Source: an uncultured Prevotellaceae bacterium (GTDB taxonomy: Bacteria > Bacteroidota > Bacteroidia > Bacteroidales > Bacteroidaceae). Taken from it: a stretch of DNA of 64,000 nucleotides. The stretch lies in the NCBI GenBank assembly GCA_902762325.1, contig CACWNV010000008.1, forward strand, positions 110,173 through 174,172. Reading direction: 5' to 3'. Below the pieces are notes generated by a model. That model saw nothing but the letters and a program-made list of their open reading frames with translations, had not been told where the DNA came from and did not search any database. Numbering within the stretch: position 1 is the stretch's first letter; each line of letters begins with the position of its first letter. This document shows, piece after piece, positions 1 to 9,076 of the stretch. The position numbers and the translations under genes are program-made.

Positions 1-2040
1 GAATGACTGGCTGGAAGTGACTTGACGCCATTCGTCTTCGTAGAGGATATAGATACCATTGGTGAACTCGTTTCCAAGGGTCTTGAAGACACCGATGAGC
101 TGGTTGTCACCTTCCACGGGTTCCTCCACCTTCTCATTCAGAATGTTGTTGAATGATGCGACTCCATCCGTTCCAAAAAAGACGTAGGGAACACCAGCCT
201 CCATTTCCCCAGCCTTCTCGTTGAAAAACAAAGTCTTGTTGTCTTCACTGCGTCCGGCAACGGTATATGCCTTCACTCCTTCTTCAGGAAATGCTGCATT
301 AGGCAGACAGATGGTGCCCCATCCTTTTCCCAATATGGTACGGTCGTAGGTTGATTTGAGAAGAGTTACCGAGGCAAAGCTTACCCATTGATGACTGGTG
401 GAAGTGCTGGCTTCCAACTTCAGTTCATAGGTGCCTTCCTCGGTTACCACAAAAGGGATGTAACGCCATTCCCATCCACGTCCTTTATTGTTGTTGGCAT
501 AGGTTCCTTCAGAAGAGAAATTCGTTGCACCACTGGTGTCGATGCCGTAGCCAGTGTCACCAAGGGACGGGAACTCAACTTTGCTTCCTGCAATGCTCAA
601 CGATGCTCTCACGTCGCTGGAACTACGTCCTGCAACCTTTACGACATAGCTTCCGGCAGGGAGGGTGAGAGTCTGTTTGAAAGAGACGTTCCATGCGGAT
701 GCCCCCCAGTTGCTCCCTGACTGTTCCAAATAGGTTGATGAGGCTGTACCGTCCCAGTGTTGTCCCCTGTTCGTAGAAGTGCCTCCTGCCTCCGTCCACT
801 TGCTGCTGATGAACTGGCCGGTCACATCCTTGTTGTATGTTTCAGTAACATACTGGTATTCAGCATTCTTCAGTTGTCTGCCCATCTCTGTTATCTCAGC
901 ACTCGTTGCCTCCGGATTGGCAAGCAGAGCCAATGCAGCGGTGACATCAACGCCTAACAGTCTGGCTCGTTCCGTCTCATTCTTCAGTTCTGTGCGGGCT
1001 TTTTCGCTCTCCTTAAAGTTGAAAGCCTGTTCGATGGAACGTACCTCTTCATCCGTCAGCAGGATGACACTGCCATGGCGCGGTGTGAAGATTCCATTGG
1101 TGGTGGTCTGTGCGGCAAGCGTGAAGTTGAGAAGGTCGGTGCTGGTACAGAACTGATAGTATCCGCTTCCGTAACAATCGTACATCAACACCCATGTCTT
1201 TCCGTCGATGAGCTGGAAGACACCAGCACCCTCGACGGCAACTCTTGTCTGTTGAAGACGACCACTCTGGTTGCCCCACTGACTTCCCGGCCTTGTTCCT
1301 TCTGGAGCGGTGAGTGTCTTCGCCGTGACTTTCAGGATGCCCCCTTTCTCTTCATTCTTGAAGAATCCGTGGTAGAGGTTGTCCTCAGGATTGAAGACGA
1401 TGTCCATGTCGATGGCAGACATGCCCAGGTCGAACAGCACAGTCGGCTCACCTTCAAGGTCGGTGAAATCGTCGTTGGCATAACAGTAGAACACTTTATC
1501 GTAAGGAATGGTGCCATCGGAGGTGAGCAGGGAGAAATAGATCATGTACTTTCCTGCCTGTTCATCCCAAATCGTTTCCGGTGCCCATACACGGGTAATA
1601 TTAGCGAAGTTTGTTCCAGCGTACTTTGCAGGAAAATGAACGGTGGAGTGGGTCCAGTTGACAAGGTCTTTGGAACGCATCAGCACGAGCCCTCTGTTGC
1701 TTGACCAACCTTCCGCACTCTTCATGTCTGTGGCTACCATGTAAAACCATCCGTCGTTTCCACGCAACAGGTGCGGGTCACGAAGTCCTTTCTTAATAGC
1801 GATGGAATCAGCAGCAACAACTCTGTTTCCTCCGTTCATCGGGGTGTATTTGAAACCATCATCAGAAAGTGCATAGTAGATGTTTTCATTGCTGTTGGAA
1901 GGGAAATATGCGAAGAGGTACTTGGAGTACTGAGCCTTCTTCTCATGGTGGGTATTGCTGTTTGTGGCAGCTACCGTCTTGATGCTCAGGCTTACGAGCA
2001 ACGTAAGCGTGATGAGAATTGTTTTTGTAATGATTTTCAT
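1..2040 (-). CDS. Secreted GH43-family glycoside hydrolase, C-terminus cut off by the window edge
   Basis: Seen: 680 codons stay open from the ATG at 2040 to the window edge with no stop. Residues 1-25 form a signal peptide (MKIITKTILITLTLLVSLSI). The next ~300 residues look like a five-bladed GH43 propeller, with the expected acidic trio: Asp in LRDPHLLRG (~88), Asp in IDMDIVF (~212) and Glu in VEGAGVF (~274). A beta-sandwich, carbohydrate-binding-like region follows (~390-550), then a module starting GWGTICLPNAA that also ends the neighbouring protein. Known: GH43 enzymes are inverting arabinosidases, xylosidases or galactosidases, with an Asp base, an Asp pKa modulator and a Glu acid. Context: last visible gene of an operon with the toroid protein and the GH128-like gene; the gap to the upstream gene is 29 nt. 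Inferred: exported hydrolase acting on plant side chains or galactan. The substrate cannot be called. Confidence 0.85.
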   Translation of the reverse strand, partial: MKIITKTILITLTLLVSLSIKTVAATNSNTHHEKKAQYSKYLFAYFPSNSNENIYYALSDDGFKYTPMNGGNRVVAADSIAIKKGLRDPHLLRGNDGWFYMVATDMKSAEGWSSNRGLVLMRSKDLVNWTHSTVHFPAKYAGTNFANITRVWAPETIWDEQAGKYMIYFSLLTSDGTIPYDKVFYCYANDDFTDLEGEPTVLFDLGMSAIDMDIVFNPEDNLYHGFFKNEEKGGILKVTAKTLTAPEGTRPGSQWGNQSGRLQQTRVAVEGAGVFQLIDGKTWVLMYDCYGSGYYQFCTSTDLLNFTLAAQTTTNGIFTPRHGSVILLTDEEVRSIEQAFNFKESEKARTELKNETERARLLGVDVTAALALLANPEATSAEITEMGRQLKNAEYQYVTETYNKDVTGQFISSKWTEAGGTSTNRGQHWDGTASSTYLEQSGSNWGASAWNVSFKQTLTLPAGSYVVKVAGRSSSDVRASLSIAGSKVEFPSLGDTGYGIDTSGATNFSSEGTYANNNKGRGWEWRYIPFVVTEEGTYELKLEASTSTSHQWVSFASVTLLKSTYDRTILGKGWGTICLPNAAFPEEGVKAYTVAGRSEDNKTLFFNEKAGEMEAGVPYVFFGTDGVASFNNILNEKVEEPVEGDNQLIGVFKTLGNEFTNGIYILYEDEWRQVTSSQSF

Positions 2041-2069
2041 GATTTCTTTCTTTTATAATGTGTTGTTTT

Positions 2070-5000
2070 TTATTTCCTGATCTCTTTTCTTCCTTTTGAG
2101 ATGATGATTCCCCGGGCATCTTCTGTCGCCTTGCTGCCATTGATGGTATAGCTGGCGCTGTTGCCGGAAACACCGTCAGCATTGTCATTGACGAGCACAA
2201 TGCCTGTGCCATCATCATGAATGCTCATTTCCCTGTCGGCACTTGCGATGACGGGAATAGACTCATACTCCTTGAGATATGCCTGGTTTGCTTCAACACT
2301 GAAAGACTGCTCGGCAGTACACTTGTACCACTCGTCTTTGTACAAGACAAACTCACCATCAGCTAATTGCTTGCTGGTAGGGAGAAAAGTACCAAGCAGT
2401 TGGTTGGCACCTTCTTTGGGTGCCTCGACTTCTTCGTTCAGCAACAGGTCGAAGGTCGCAGCTTTAGAGGTGCTGAAAAATACATAAGGAATACCGGCTT
2501 CCATCTTCGCTGCCTGTTCTTCAAGAAACAGTTTCCTATAGTCATCGCTGCGTCCGGCAACGGTGTAGGCGGTTACTCCTTCGACAGGCAGGGCAGCATT
2601 GGGAAGACAAATCGTTCCCCAGCCGCTACCCTGCATAGCACGTTCGTATGATGCTTTCAGCAGTCTGACGTTATCTATATATAATAAGGTATTGTTAGCA
2701 GCACCCTGTCCTTGTGAACTTTCATAACCGAGGGAAAAGGTTACGTCGGTTGTTTCGGTCAAAGTGAAATCGTAGCAGAGGGTCTCCCAAGTACTGGGGA
2801 CAGAAGGATAGCGGTAATCAGTGACTTTTCCGTATCGGATTCCCGTCAATGAGGAGTTGACATTGCCGCCAGATGTCGTGACGACTCTTCCGTTGTTACC
2901 TGTCTGATTGGGACATTCATATTTCATGTCGAGGAGAATGCGGTAGCTTCCGGCAGGAAGTGAAACGGTCTGGGTGACGGCATTTTTTCCTGAATCCCAT
3001 GAGTTGAGCACAGTCAGCACACGGTTGCCTTTCGTCTCATCGGAAATCATACCAGTGGTCTGTGCAGCATAGTTGCCCACATTGCTTGGACTGACACAAG
3101 ACAGAGAAGAAGAGTAGGGCATGGAATACATGCGACAATAGTTTGAACCGCTGGAAAGTCTGTTCTCCTGCTGCCATCCATTGACAGGCAGGATGTTAGG
3201 CCATTTCGCGTTTACGGCACTAACGCTGTTGACATAACAGTTCTCGTATGTTATACCATTTGATGTAATGTTCGAGCCCAACGAACCATACGTTTCGTCG
3301 AGCTCAAAATTAGGGTTTACCAGATAGTCCTCCGTAATGGTTCTATAGCCTTGTGTAAGATCGTCATTCTTGTCTTCGGGGAACGAGGCATTGCTGTCTA
3401 TGAAGAGCTGTCCATTGGCAAGGCTGATGCGTACTGTCTTGTTTGCGGGAATGGTCACAGCCTGTGTCAGAACGCTTTGGTTGTCAACGGCTTTTACAGT
3501 GACAGATGTCTCTTTCTCAGTGGTGATGAAAACAACAGAAGAGTCGTTCTTTGCCTGAACAGCCTTAATGCCATCGCCCGTGAGGAAGAACTTCAGCGTG
3601 TTGCCGACAGCATGATTCTGTTCAGCAAGGAACGTAGCCGATGATTTACCGTTATTGATGGTTGTAGGCTCAGAGAAGACAGGCGCACCTTGCTCACAGG
3701 CAATGTCACTGAGCTTGCAAGGAACATCACTAACAAAATTAGAGAGGAATAGGAACTGTGTGCCGTCAGGATCAGCAGCAATGACACCGTTCCAACCGTT
3801 GGGAACCTTGTCGGTTAACACCTGCAGTTGCTGACACATCTGCTGAGTTTTCTCAGCGGTGATGTTGCTATAATAAACCATGTTCCTGCGGTCAACAACG
3901 TCACCGGCAGAGAAGTTGCGGTTTCCATAGGCATACATCGGATATATTTTCGCGGTATTGACAGAGTTGTTGTTCGCCTTGTCACCGAATCCGAATTTCT
4001 TGTTGTTCTTTCCGACAAATCCCACAGCATTGTCGATGTTTGCCCAATCGCCGTCAAAGGTTGTCCATGCCGAACCGTCCAACTGCTTATGAGTGTCACC
4101 ATAATAGACAGTACGTTTCGTCTTCGTCAGTTCATCAACACTGATGGCCATCAGCCCGCCTTTTTCCTCTGTCACGGTAGCACTGCTGTTGGCACGCACG
4201 TAATCGAGATAGATGACGGCATTGCCCGGAGTGGAGTAGAGGGCAAACCGGTTGTTAAGTGCCGCATCATTGGTGTTCAGTTCCCCATTCATCGTGTAGC
4301 TGTTGCCGCGGAGCTGGTAGATGCCGCTGACTACTGGCGTAGCATTTGTCTTCTTGCCGCTGACGGTGTACCATCCGAGGATGTTTCCCGTGTTGTTAGC
4401 GCGGAAAGGAACGATGATCTTGTTCTTGTCCGGACTGTTGGCAGCAATATAGCCAGTATAGCTGTTGAGTCCAGTGCTCCAGCTGAATGTGGTGAATCGG
4501 TCGGAAGTGGAGGCACGCACCACGTTCTGTGTGGTAAACACTTTTGCAGCCTCATATTTCTTGTTGAAGTCATCCCATTTCGTAGGGGTGACATCAGAAG
4601 TAGACATGAACTCATGCATCAGCCAAGTCATCATGACACGATGTGCCTCAACTCCCATGCGACGAGCACCCACGTCGGCTCTGAGAAGCCAGCTGCCGTC
4701 ACTTGTGGTCTGCTGTCTTGCCTGGATGTACTTGTAGGCAAGGTTTTCCAGCATCAGGGCATCGGGATCTTTCAAGAAGCAGGCATTGGTAGAATAACTG
4801 GTTATCTGGTCGTAGAGGAACAGGCTCCAGTCGTTTCCATTGGGCATGGCCAGTTCGCCGTCGGCAAGAGCCAGCCAGTCGAGCACCTCCTTCATCACCT
4901 TGTCATTATTGTGCATCAGCGCATTGGTCTTCCACTGTTCCTTGCCGTGAATGCCCAGCTGGAACATCTTCAAGGCAAGAGCCGCTTCACCCAGTTCCTG

Positions 5001-6533
5001 GATGACTACATTCTGGTAGCTGGTATGGAAATAGTTGTGGTTCTGTAGTGTGTAGTCGGAATACAGGTTCTGCCCTTTATAAAGGTCGGCTATAGTCTTT
5101 CCATCATATTCCGGGTCGATGACGGTTCTGTCGGTTTTATCGTCAGCATGGGAATAGCTGTTGATGGCAAACTCACGCAACCGGTTAAACCATCTCTCTG
5201 CCAGCGCATCATCAGGGAAGAGTCCCAAAGTGGCAGCAAGGATGTCAGCTTCCCATCCGTTTTCCTCGGCCTTAGTATCGCCATTATATCCAGTAGGAAT
5301 GTTTCGAGTCAGTTCATAATTACACTCAGCTTTCATCATCGCCTTGATATATCCCTTCTGTCTGTCGGTCAACTTGTCCCACTGGAAGAAGGCAGAATAG
5401 GCAACTGACATAGCCCATAAAGAACTTTCCCACGAGTAATCGCTGGTGGATACTGATCCCCAGTATCTACCGTCAGAGCAGGTCTTCAGCTTGTTTGCCT
5501 TGTGAGTGGAGTAGGAGAAGACAAGAGACTTCATGGCTAAAGACTCGACATCATCCCAGGTGATACCCGTCGGGAGTGACACCTTCCCCTTACCGTATTT
5601 CACGAGGAATGCACAAATCATACTGAGGTCGGCATTGGGACGTACTCCCTTCTCGTCACTGCCCATCGTGTTCTCCCCCTTGAAGCATCCGCAGACTTCG
5701 TTGAGACTATTCGGAGCAGAACAGTTCTGGAAGTTATTCTTCATGTAGGTAGTGAAGTTGGCAAGCATCTGGAGAAGATGATCTTTCATGTCTGCCTCAC
5801 TGACAAACTCATTAGTGATGACGCCTTCTGTACCGCTCTTCACTTCCGATTCAGTCGGATCCTGTGGCTCAATAAACTCATCGTCCAGCTGATACAGCTT
5901 CACGTTATCAATGAGAATGCAGCTGCCACCAGAAAGCCAGTCGACAGAGATGCCGATGTTGACATCCCCCTTCTCCTGTTTTTCAAACGTGCACTTTGCT
6001 GTAGTCCAATCCAATGAAGGCATACAGCCGTTACTTCCTTGTGTGAACGATCCTGTGGACTTGTTGCTTCCGGCAAAGAGCGTGTATGACGAGGAGGCAG
6101 AATTAGCGTATGCAGCACGAATGTCAGCAGTCAGCATGTAGTTGCCGGCAGGCAAGTCCTTAATAGTCTGCTGGAGTATTGTCGTACCCGTCGACCATCC
6201 CATGCGGAGATAATATGCCTTTGACCCTTCTGAGATAGAGGTCACCAGTCCGAAATTGTTATCGGTAAAGCAGTTGCTTGTTACCAGCAGTTTAGTGACA
6301 TCAGCTCCGCTTACTGTCCATCCAGTCGGAGTGTTGAGAGTATAGCCTCTCAGTCCGTCGGCACTATTGTTTACAGCGGAAAGAGATGCTATATCATCGG
6401 CTTCAAATGAGGCATTTGTGATGTACAGAGCTGTGATGTCTGTCGGAGTACTCTCAGTGAACGTCGCATATCCGGCAAGACATGTGCATATCGTAATGAT
6501 GATGACAGCTGTGCGTAATATAATATTCTTCAT
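2070..6533 (-). CDS. Large secreted multidomain (alpha/alpha)-toroid polysaccharide-active protein, class unknown
   Basis: Seen: 1487 residues. Order: signal peptide (1-22); a jelly-roll, CBM-like domain (~33-215, ending CILIDNVKLYQL); a helical region (~245-620) with toroid-type motifs (QNHNYFHTSYQN, NGWEADILAATLG, GVEAHRVMMTWLMHEF); a long beta-rich region (~640-960) like the super-sandwich of polysaccharide lyases; a second CBM-like domain (~1080-1300, LLYIDNVRLLKAS); the GWGTICLPNAA module (~1305-1410); and a tail ending in a basic GRKEIRK stretch typical of exported Bacteroidales proteins. Known: a helical toroid followed by a beta super-sandwich is the fold of PL8-like and several other lyase families. 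Inferred: a lyase or hydrolase acting with the GH43 and GH128 partners. I see no signature that fixes the family. It starts 19 nt after the GH128-like gene, so the two are probably cotranscribed. Confidence 0.8.
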   Translation of the reverse strand: MKNIILRTAVIIITICTCLAGYATFTESTPTDITALYITNASFEADDIASLSAVNNSADGLRGYTLNTPTGWTVSGADVTKLLVTSNCFTDNNFGLVTSISEGSKAYYLRMGWSTGTTILQQTIKDLPAGNYMLTADIRAAYANSASSSYTLFAGSNKSTGSFTQGSNGCMPSLDWTTAKCTFEKQEKGDVNIGISVDWLSGGSCILIDNVKLYQLDDEFIEPQDPTESEVKSGTEGVITNEFVSEADMKDHLLQMLANFTTYMKNNFQNCSAPNSLNEVCGCFKGENTMGSDEKGVRPNADLSMICAFLVKYGKGKVSLPTGITWDDVESLAMKSLVFSYSTHKANKLKTCSDGRYWGSVSTSDYSWESSLWAMSVAYSAFFQWDKLTDRQKGYIKAMMKAECNYELTRNIPTGYNGDTKAEENGWEADILAATLGLFPDDALAERWFNRLREFAINSYSHADDKTDRTVIDPEYDGKTIADLYKGQNLYSDYTLQNHNYFHTSYQNVVIQELGEAALALKMFQLGIHGKEQWKTNALMHNNDKVMKEVLDWLALADGELAMPNGNDWSLFLYDQITSYSTNACFLKDPDALMLENLAYKYIQARQQTTSDGSWLLRADVGARRMGVEAHRVMMTWLMHEFMSTSDVTPTKWDDFNKKYEAAKVFTTQNVVRASTSDRFTTFSWSTGLNSYTGYIAANSPDKNKIIVPFRANNTGNILGWYTVSGKKTNATPVVSGIYQLRGNSYTMNGELNTNDAALNNRFALYSTPGNAVIYLDYVRANSSATVTEEKGGLMAISVDELTKTKRTVYYGDTHKQLDGSAWTTFDGDWANIDNAVGFVGKNNKKFGFGDKANNNSVNTAKIYPMYAYGNRNFSAGDVVDRRNMVYYSNITAEKTQQMCQQLQVLTDKVPNGWNGVIAADPDGTQFLFLSNFVSDVPCKLSDIACEQGAPVFSEPTTINNGKSSATFLAEQNHAVGNTLKFFLTGDGIKAVQAKNDSSVVFITTEKETSVTVKAVDNQSVLTQAVTIPANKTVRISLANGQLFIDSNASFPEDKNDDLTQGYRTITEDYLVNPNFELDETYGSLGSNITSNGITYENCYVNSVSAVNAKWPNILPVNGWQQENRLSSGSNYCRMYSMPYSSSLSCVSPSNVGNYAAQTTGMISDETKGNRVLTVLNSWDSGKNAVTQTVSLPAGSYRILLDMKYECPNQTGNNGRVVTTSGGNVNSSLTGIRYGKVTDYRYPSVPSTWETLCYDFTLTETTDVTFSLGYESSQGQGAANNTLLYIDNVRLLKASYERAMQGSGWGTICLPNAALPVEGVTAYTVAGRSDDYRKLFLEEQAAKMEAGIPYVFFSTSKAATFDLLLNEEVEAPKEGANQLLGTFLPTSKQLADGEFVLYKDEWYKCTAEQSFSVEANQAYLKEYESIPVIASADREMSIHDDGTGIVLVNDNADGVSGNSASYTINGSKATEDARGIIISKGRKEIRK

Positions 6534-6552
6534 TGCTATTTGATAGGTTAGT

Positions 6553-8970
6553 TTACTTGTTTAAGACTTTTCTGGTTTTTCCCTGCTGGCGGATAATCGT
6601 CAGTCCTTTCTGCTGGGAATCAAGAGGTCTTCCCGTCGTGTCGAAATAACCAGTAACAGACTGTTTGTCGGTTAAGTGCTCTATACCATTGTCTTCAGCC
6701 ATCCACGTCGGCCAATCAAAAGAGGTGGCAGCACTTCTTGCTTCCTTCCCTTTGATGTCTTTAATGTACAGGCGAAGCACAAGCGATTCCTTGTTTTCCT
6801 GATAGAAGCTATTCAGTGTCTCTTCATCCCCTGCAAGGATAATATTATAGGAGGAGTTGTCAAACAGTTCGCGTTCATCAATGGTTCTGAACAACGTCCA
6901 CGAACCATCTTCTTTCTGACATTCCAGTGTCAATTCAGCAGTCTGGTCGATATTGGCGTTCTTGATACTCAATGTCCCTGTCTTATTGTTATGCCATTGC
7001 AGTTTCTCCAGAGCCAACTCATCGGAATTCTTTTTCAAGTCAAAGCCCCACCAGTTAGGAACTTTCTGCATCTTTGCGTTGTAGGCAAAGTGCGGTTTGA
7101 CATCCCGATAGGCTTGTCCGGCAGGATTCACCCACCAGCTTTTCTTGTCGTTGTCCCAAGTGAGGACAGCCAGATGCCAGTCGTCCCAGTTGTAGATGCA
7201 GTAGCGTTCAATGAACGGTGCATCCTCAAGCATTTGGATAATCTCCTTCATCTTCTCACCATTGGCAGAATATGACGGCTTCGTCTCTTTTGTCCAAGAA
7301 GCGCCGTTGTTGAATTCGGTCAGCCATATTGGCCTGCCCGTAGCATCATAAATGGCTTTCAGCTGATTGTACCACGAGTCAATAGACGGTGCCTCGTTGC
7401 TTCCCCAGTACGCATGGAACGCCACAAAGTCACAGCGATAAGCCATCTCATCGACATGCTTGATGTAGTCTTTTACCCAAGAGGCATCTGTGGGACAGGG
7501 AGATCCAATCCGCATTCCCGTCGTCTGGTAGCGTGGTGTCCATGTCGTAGCAGTCCAGGCACTGGTCGTTCCGTGCTTGTTCTCATTGCATGAACAATTG
7601 GTGTGCTGTTCGGAATGGTCGGGTTCATTGATTGAAAGCATGTGGGTGCAGTCAGTCAGGGCAGCAATACTGCTGACAGATGGCCAGTATTGGTGAGTGT
7701 TCATCGGAACATACTCCATGTCAGACTGGTTGGATTTGTCAGCGCTCCAAGTGTAAAACCAAGTTGACTTTACAAGACCCCCTTCCGTGTTTATTGCCGA
7801 CAGTCCTTCTGTACTGCTCCATCCTTTCTTTGAGACATAGTTCCATTTCTTGATGTTGATATAGGAGATGCGCCGGTCAAGAGCCGTAGGCAGCAAGTCG
7901 ACAATCAGGTCCTGATGGTCAGCCACGTACACGCGGCTGTAACTCGTTCCGTCTTTGGCAGTTGCTACAGTAGCCATATATCCCCGCTTGAGGATGAAAC
8001 TCCGGATACGGTTATTGGCATTGGCTTTGTCGTCCAGTGCGTTGGCACCTGTAAAGAAGGGATAGGCATCACCTTCTCTATTGCTCTCGCTGTATCCGAT
8101 GAAAGGAACGTAATTCGTCTGATTCTGAGGAATGACAACCGCCCCATCGAGCCAGATGGTCACACGGCAATTTTTCCCCTTCTCAGCCTTCTCTCCTTTG
8201 ATGCTGATTTGTTTCAGCCATTTGCTGGTAACGACAGAAGGACGGCAGTTTTCGAAAATCAGCCATGCATCATCATGATTCAACTGAATCTGACAATCGC
8301 CCATTGGGGTGGCATTTGTGACATGATAGTCTATTGCACTGTCAAGAATCAGTTCCGCACTACGGATGGAATCAGTATAATACTCGTATTTACCGTACTC
8401 GTTGAGTATGCTGTTCGCATCATCAGTCTCTACAGGAATAAACTGCCATTCAGACAGTTCGCCGGAATTCTTGTCGTAGTAAACCCCTATGTACAACTGG
8501 CTTTCCTGCCCGCTGTCGACACCAAGGAATTTACCCGATGACCGTTTGTTGCTCAGTGTCCCCGCCTTTCCGGCTGTGAGCTTCCATTTGAAAGAATCAT
8601 AAGAGTCATTAAGATTGCTCGTCAGCCAGACATTCCACGTGTCATTAGAGGCATTAGATGCCTGGAGGTATTTCCCCGTACTCTCCTGACGGAGCCAGTA
8701 ATAATCATCACTCGTACTTGGAAGGACGGTGAATATATAGTCGATGCTGTCATTGACACCCCATTGGGATAGTCCTGCAAATCCTTCACGGTCATTCCTT
8801 GTACAAAGGAATCTGTTGTAATGATTATTATAAATATAATACTTTGTGTTAGGTTTAATGAGTAGTGCAGGATGAATATCAATGGCCATGCAGTTTGTTC
8901 CTGCACATGCCAGCAGTAAAGTGAAAAACAGTTTTATTGCAATGATTCTATGATGATTACTCATAACCAT
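6553..8970 (-). CDS. Secreted GH128-type (Glyco_hydro_cc) endo-beta-1,3-glucanase-like enzyme with T9SS-like tail
   Basis: Seen: 805 residues with a signal peptide (~1-29). An N-terminal region (~35-190) has the QW-type, ricin/fascin-like pattern (YYIYNNHYNRFLCT, WQFIPVE). The catalytic barrel (~390-660) carries SINEPDHSEQ (Glu ~448), VAFHAYWGS and PIWLTEFNNG (Glu ~551), the acid/base and nucleophile pattern of the glycosyl hydrolase catalytic core family. The C-terminus (YFDTTGRPLDSQQKG followed by a basic end) is a Por-type sorting tail. Known: GH128 members are mostly endo-beta-1,3-glucanases. Inferred: first gene of the operon with the toroid and GH43 proteins, all exported. In-frame ATGs at 8970 and 8964 are both possible starts. 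No SusC/SusD pair is in the window, so the rest of any utilisation locus would lie to the left. Confidence 0.82.
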   Translation of the reverse strand: MVMSNHHRIIAIKLFFTLLLACAGTNCMAIDIHPALLIKPNTKYYIYNNHYNRFLCTRNDREGFAGLSQWGVNDSIDYIFTVLPSTSDDYYWLRQESTGKYLQASNASNDTWNVWLTSNLNDSYDSFKWKLTAGKAGTLSNKRSSGKFLGVDSGQESQLYIGVYYDKNSGELSEWQFIPVETDDANSILNEYGKYEYYTDSIRSAELILDSAIDYHVTNATPMGDCQIQLNHDDAWLIFENCRPSVVTSKWLKQISIKGEKAEKGKNCRVTIWLDGAVVIPQNQTNYVPFIGYSESNREGDAYPFFTGANALDDKANANNRIRSFILKRGYMATVATAKDGTSYSRVYVADHQDLIVDLLPTALDRRISYINIKKWNYVSKKGWSSTEGLSAINTEGGLVKSTWFYTWSADKSNQSDMEYVPMNTHQYWPSVSSIAALTDCTHMLSINEPDHSEQHTNCSCNENKHGTTSAWTATTWTPRYQTTGMRIGSPCPTDASWVKDYIKHVDEMAYRCDFVAFHAYWGSNEAPSIDSWYNQLKAIYDATGRPIWLTEFNNGASWTKETKPSYSANGEKMKEIIQMLEDAPFIERYCIYNWDDWHLAVLTWDNDKKSWWVNPAGQAYRDVKPHFAYNAKMQKVPNWWGFDLKKNSDELALEKLQWHNNKTGTLSIKNANIDQTAELTLECQKEDGSWTLFRTIDERELFDNSSYNIILAGDEETLNSFYQENKESLVLRLYIKDIKGKEARSAATSFDWPTWMAEDNGIEHLTDKQSVTGYFDTTGRPLDSQQKGLTIIRQQGKTRKVLNK

Positions 8971-9007
8971 GTTTTCAGTTGTTTTATGCTGAATAATTGA
9001 AAAGAAA

Positions 9008-9062
9008 GTTACCCATCATGAATCTGCCAGAGAGTGAATGATGGAGATTCGTAATGGGTAAC
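9008..9062 (-). terminator. Hairpin terminator of alaS
   Basis: Arms at 9008-9025 and 9045-9062 pair in 16 of 18 positions around a 19-nt loop. Read on the minus strand, the stem ends GGGTAAC and is followed by TTTCTTTTC. It lies 15 nt past the alaS stop and just before the GH128 operon, separating the two units. Confidence 0.7.
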
Positions 9063-9076
9063 ATTAGTAAAATAAT

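Noticed and set aside
1075-1704. 209-codon ORF opposite the GH43 gene
   Set aside because: Shadow of the GH43 frame, which has signal peptide and catalytic motifs.
3828-5048. 406-codon ORF on the plus strand inside the toroid gene
   Set aside because: Antisense shadow of a well-supported gene; the product shows no domain, signal or conserved motif.
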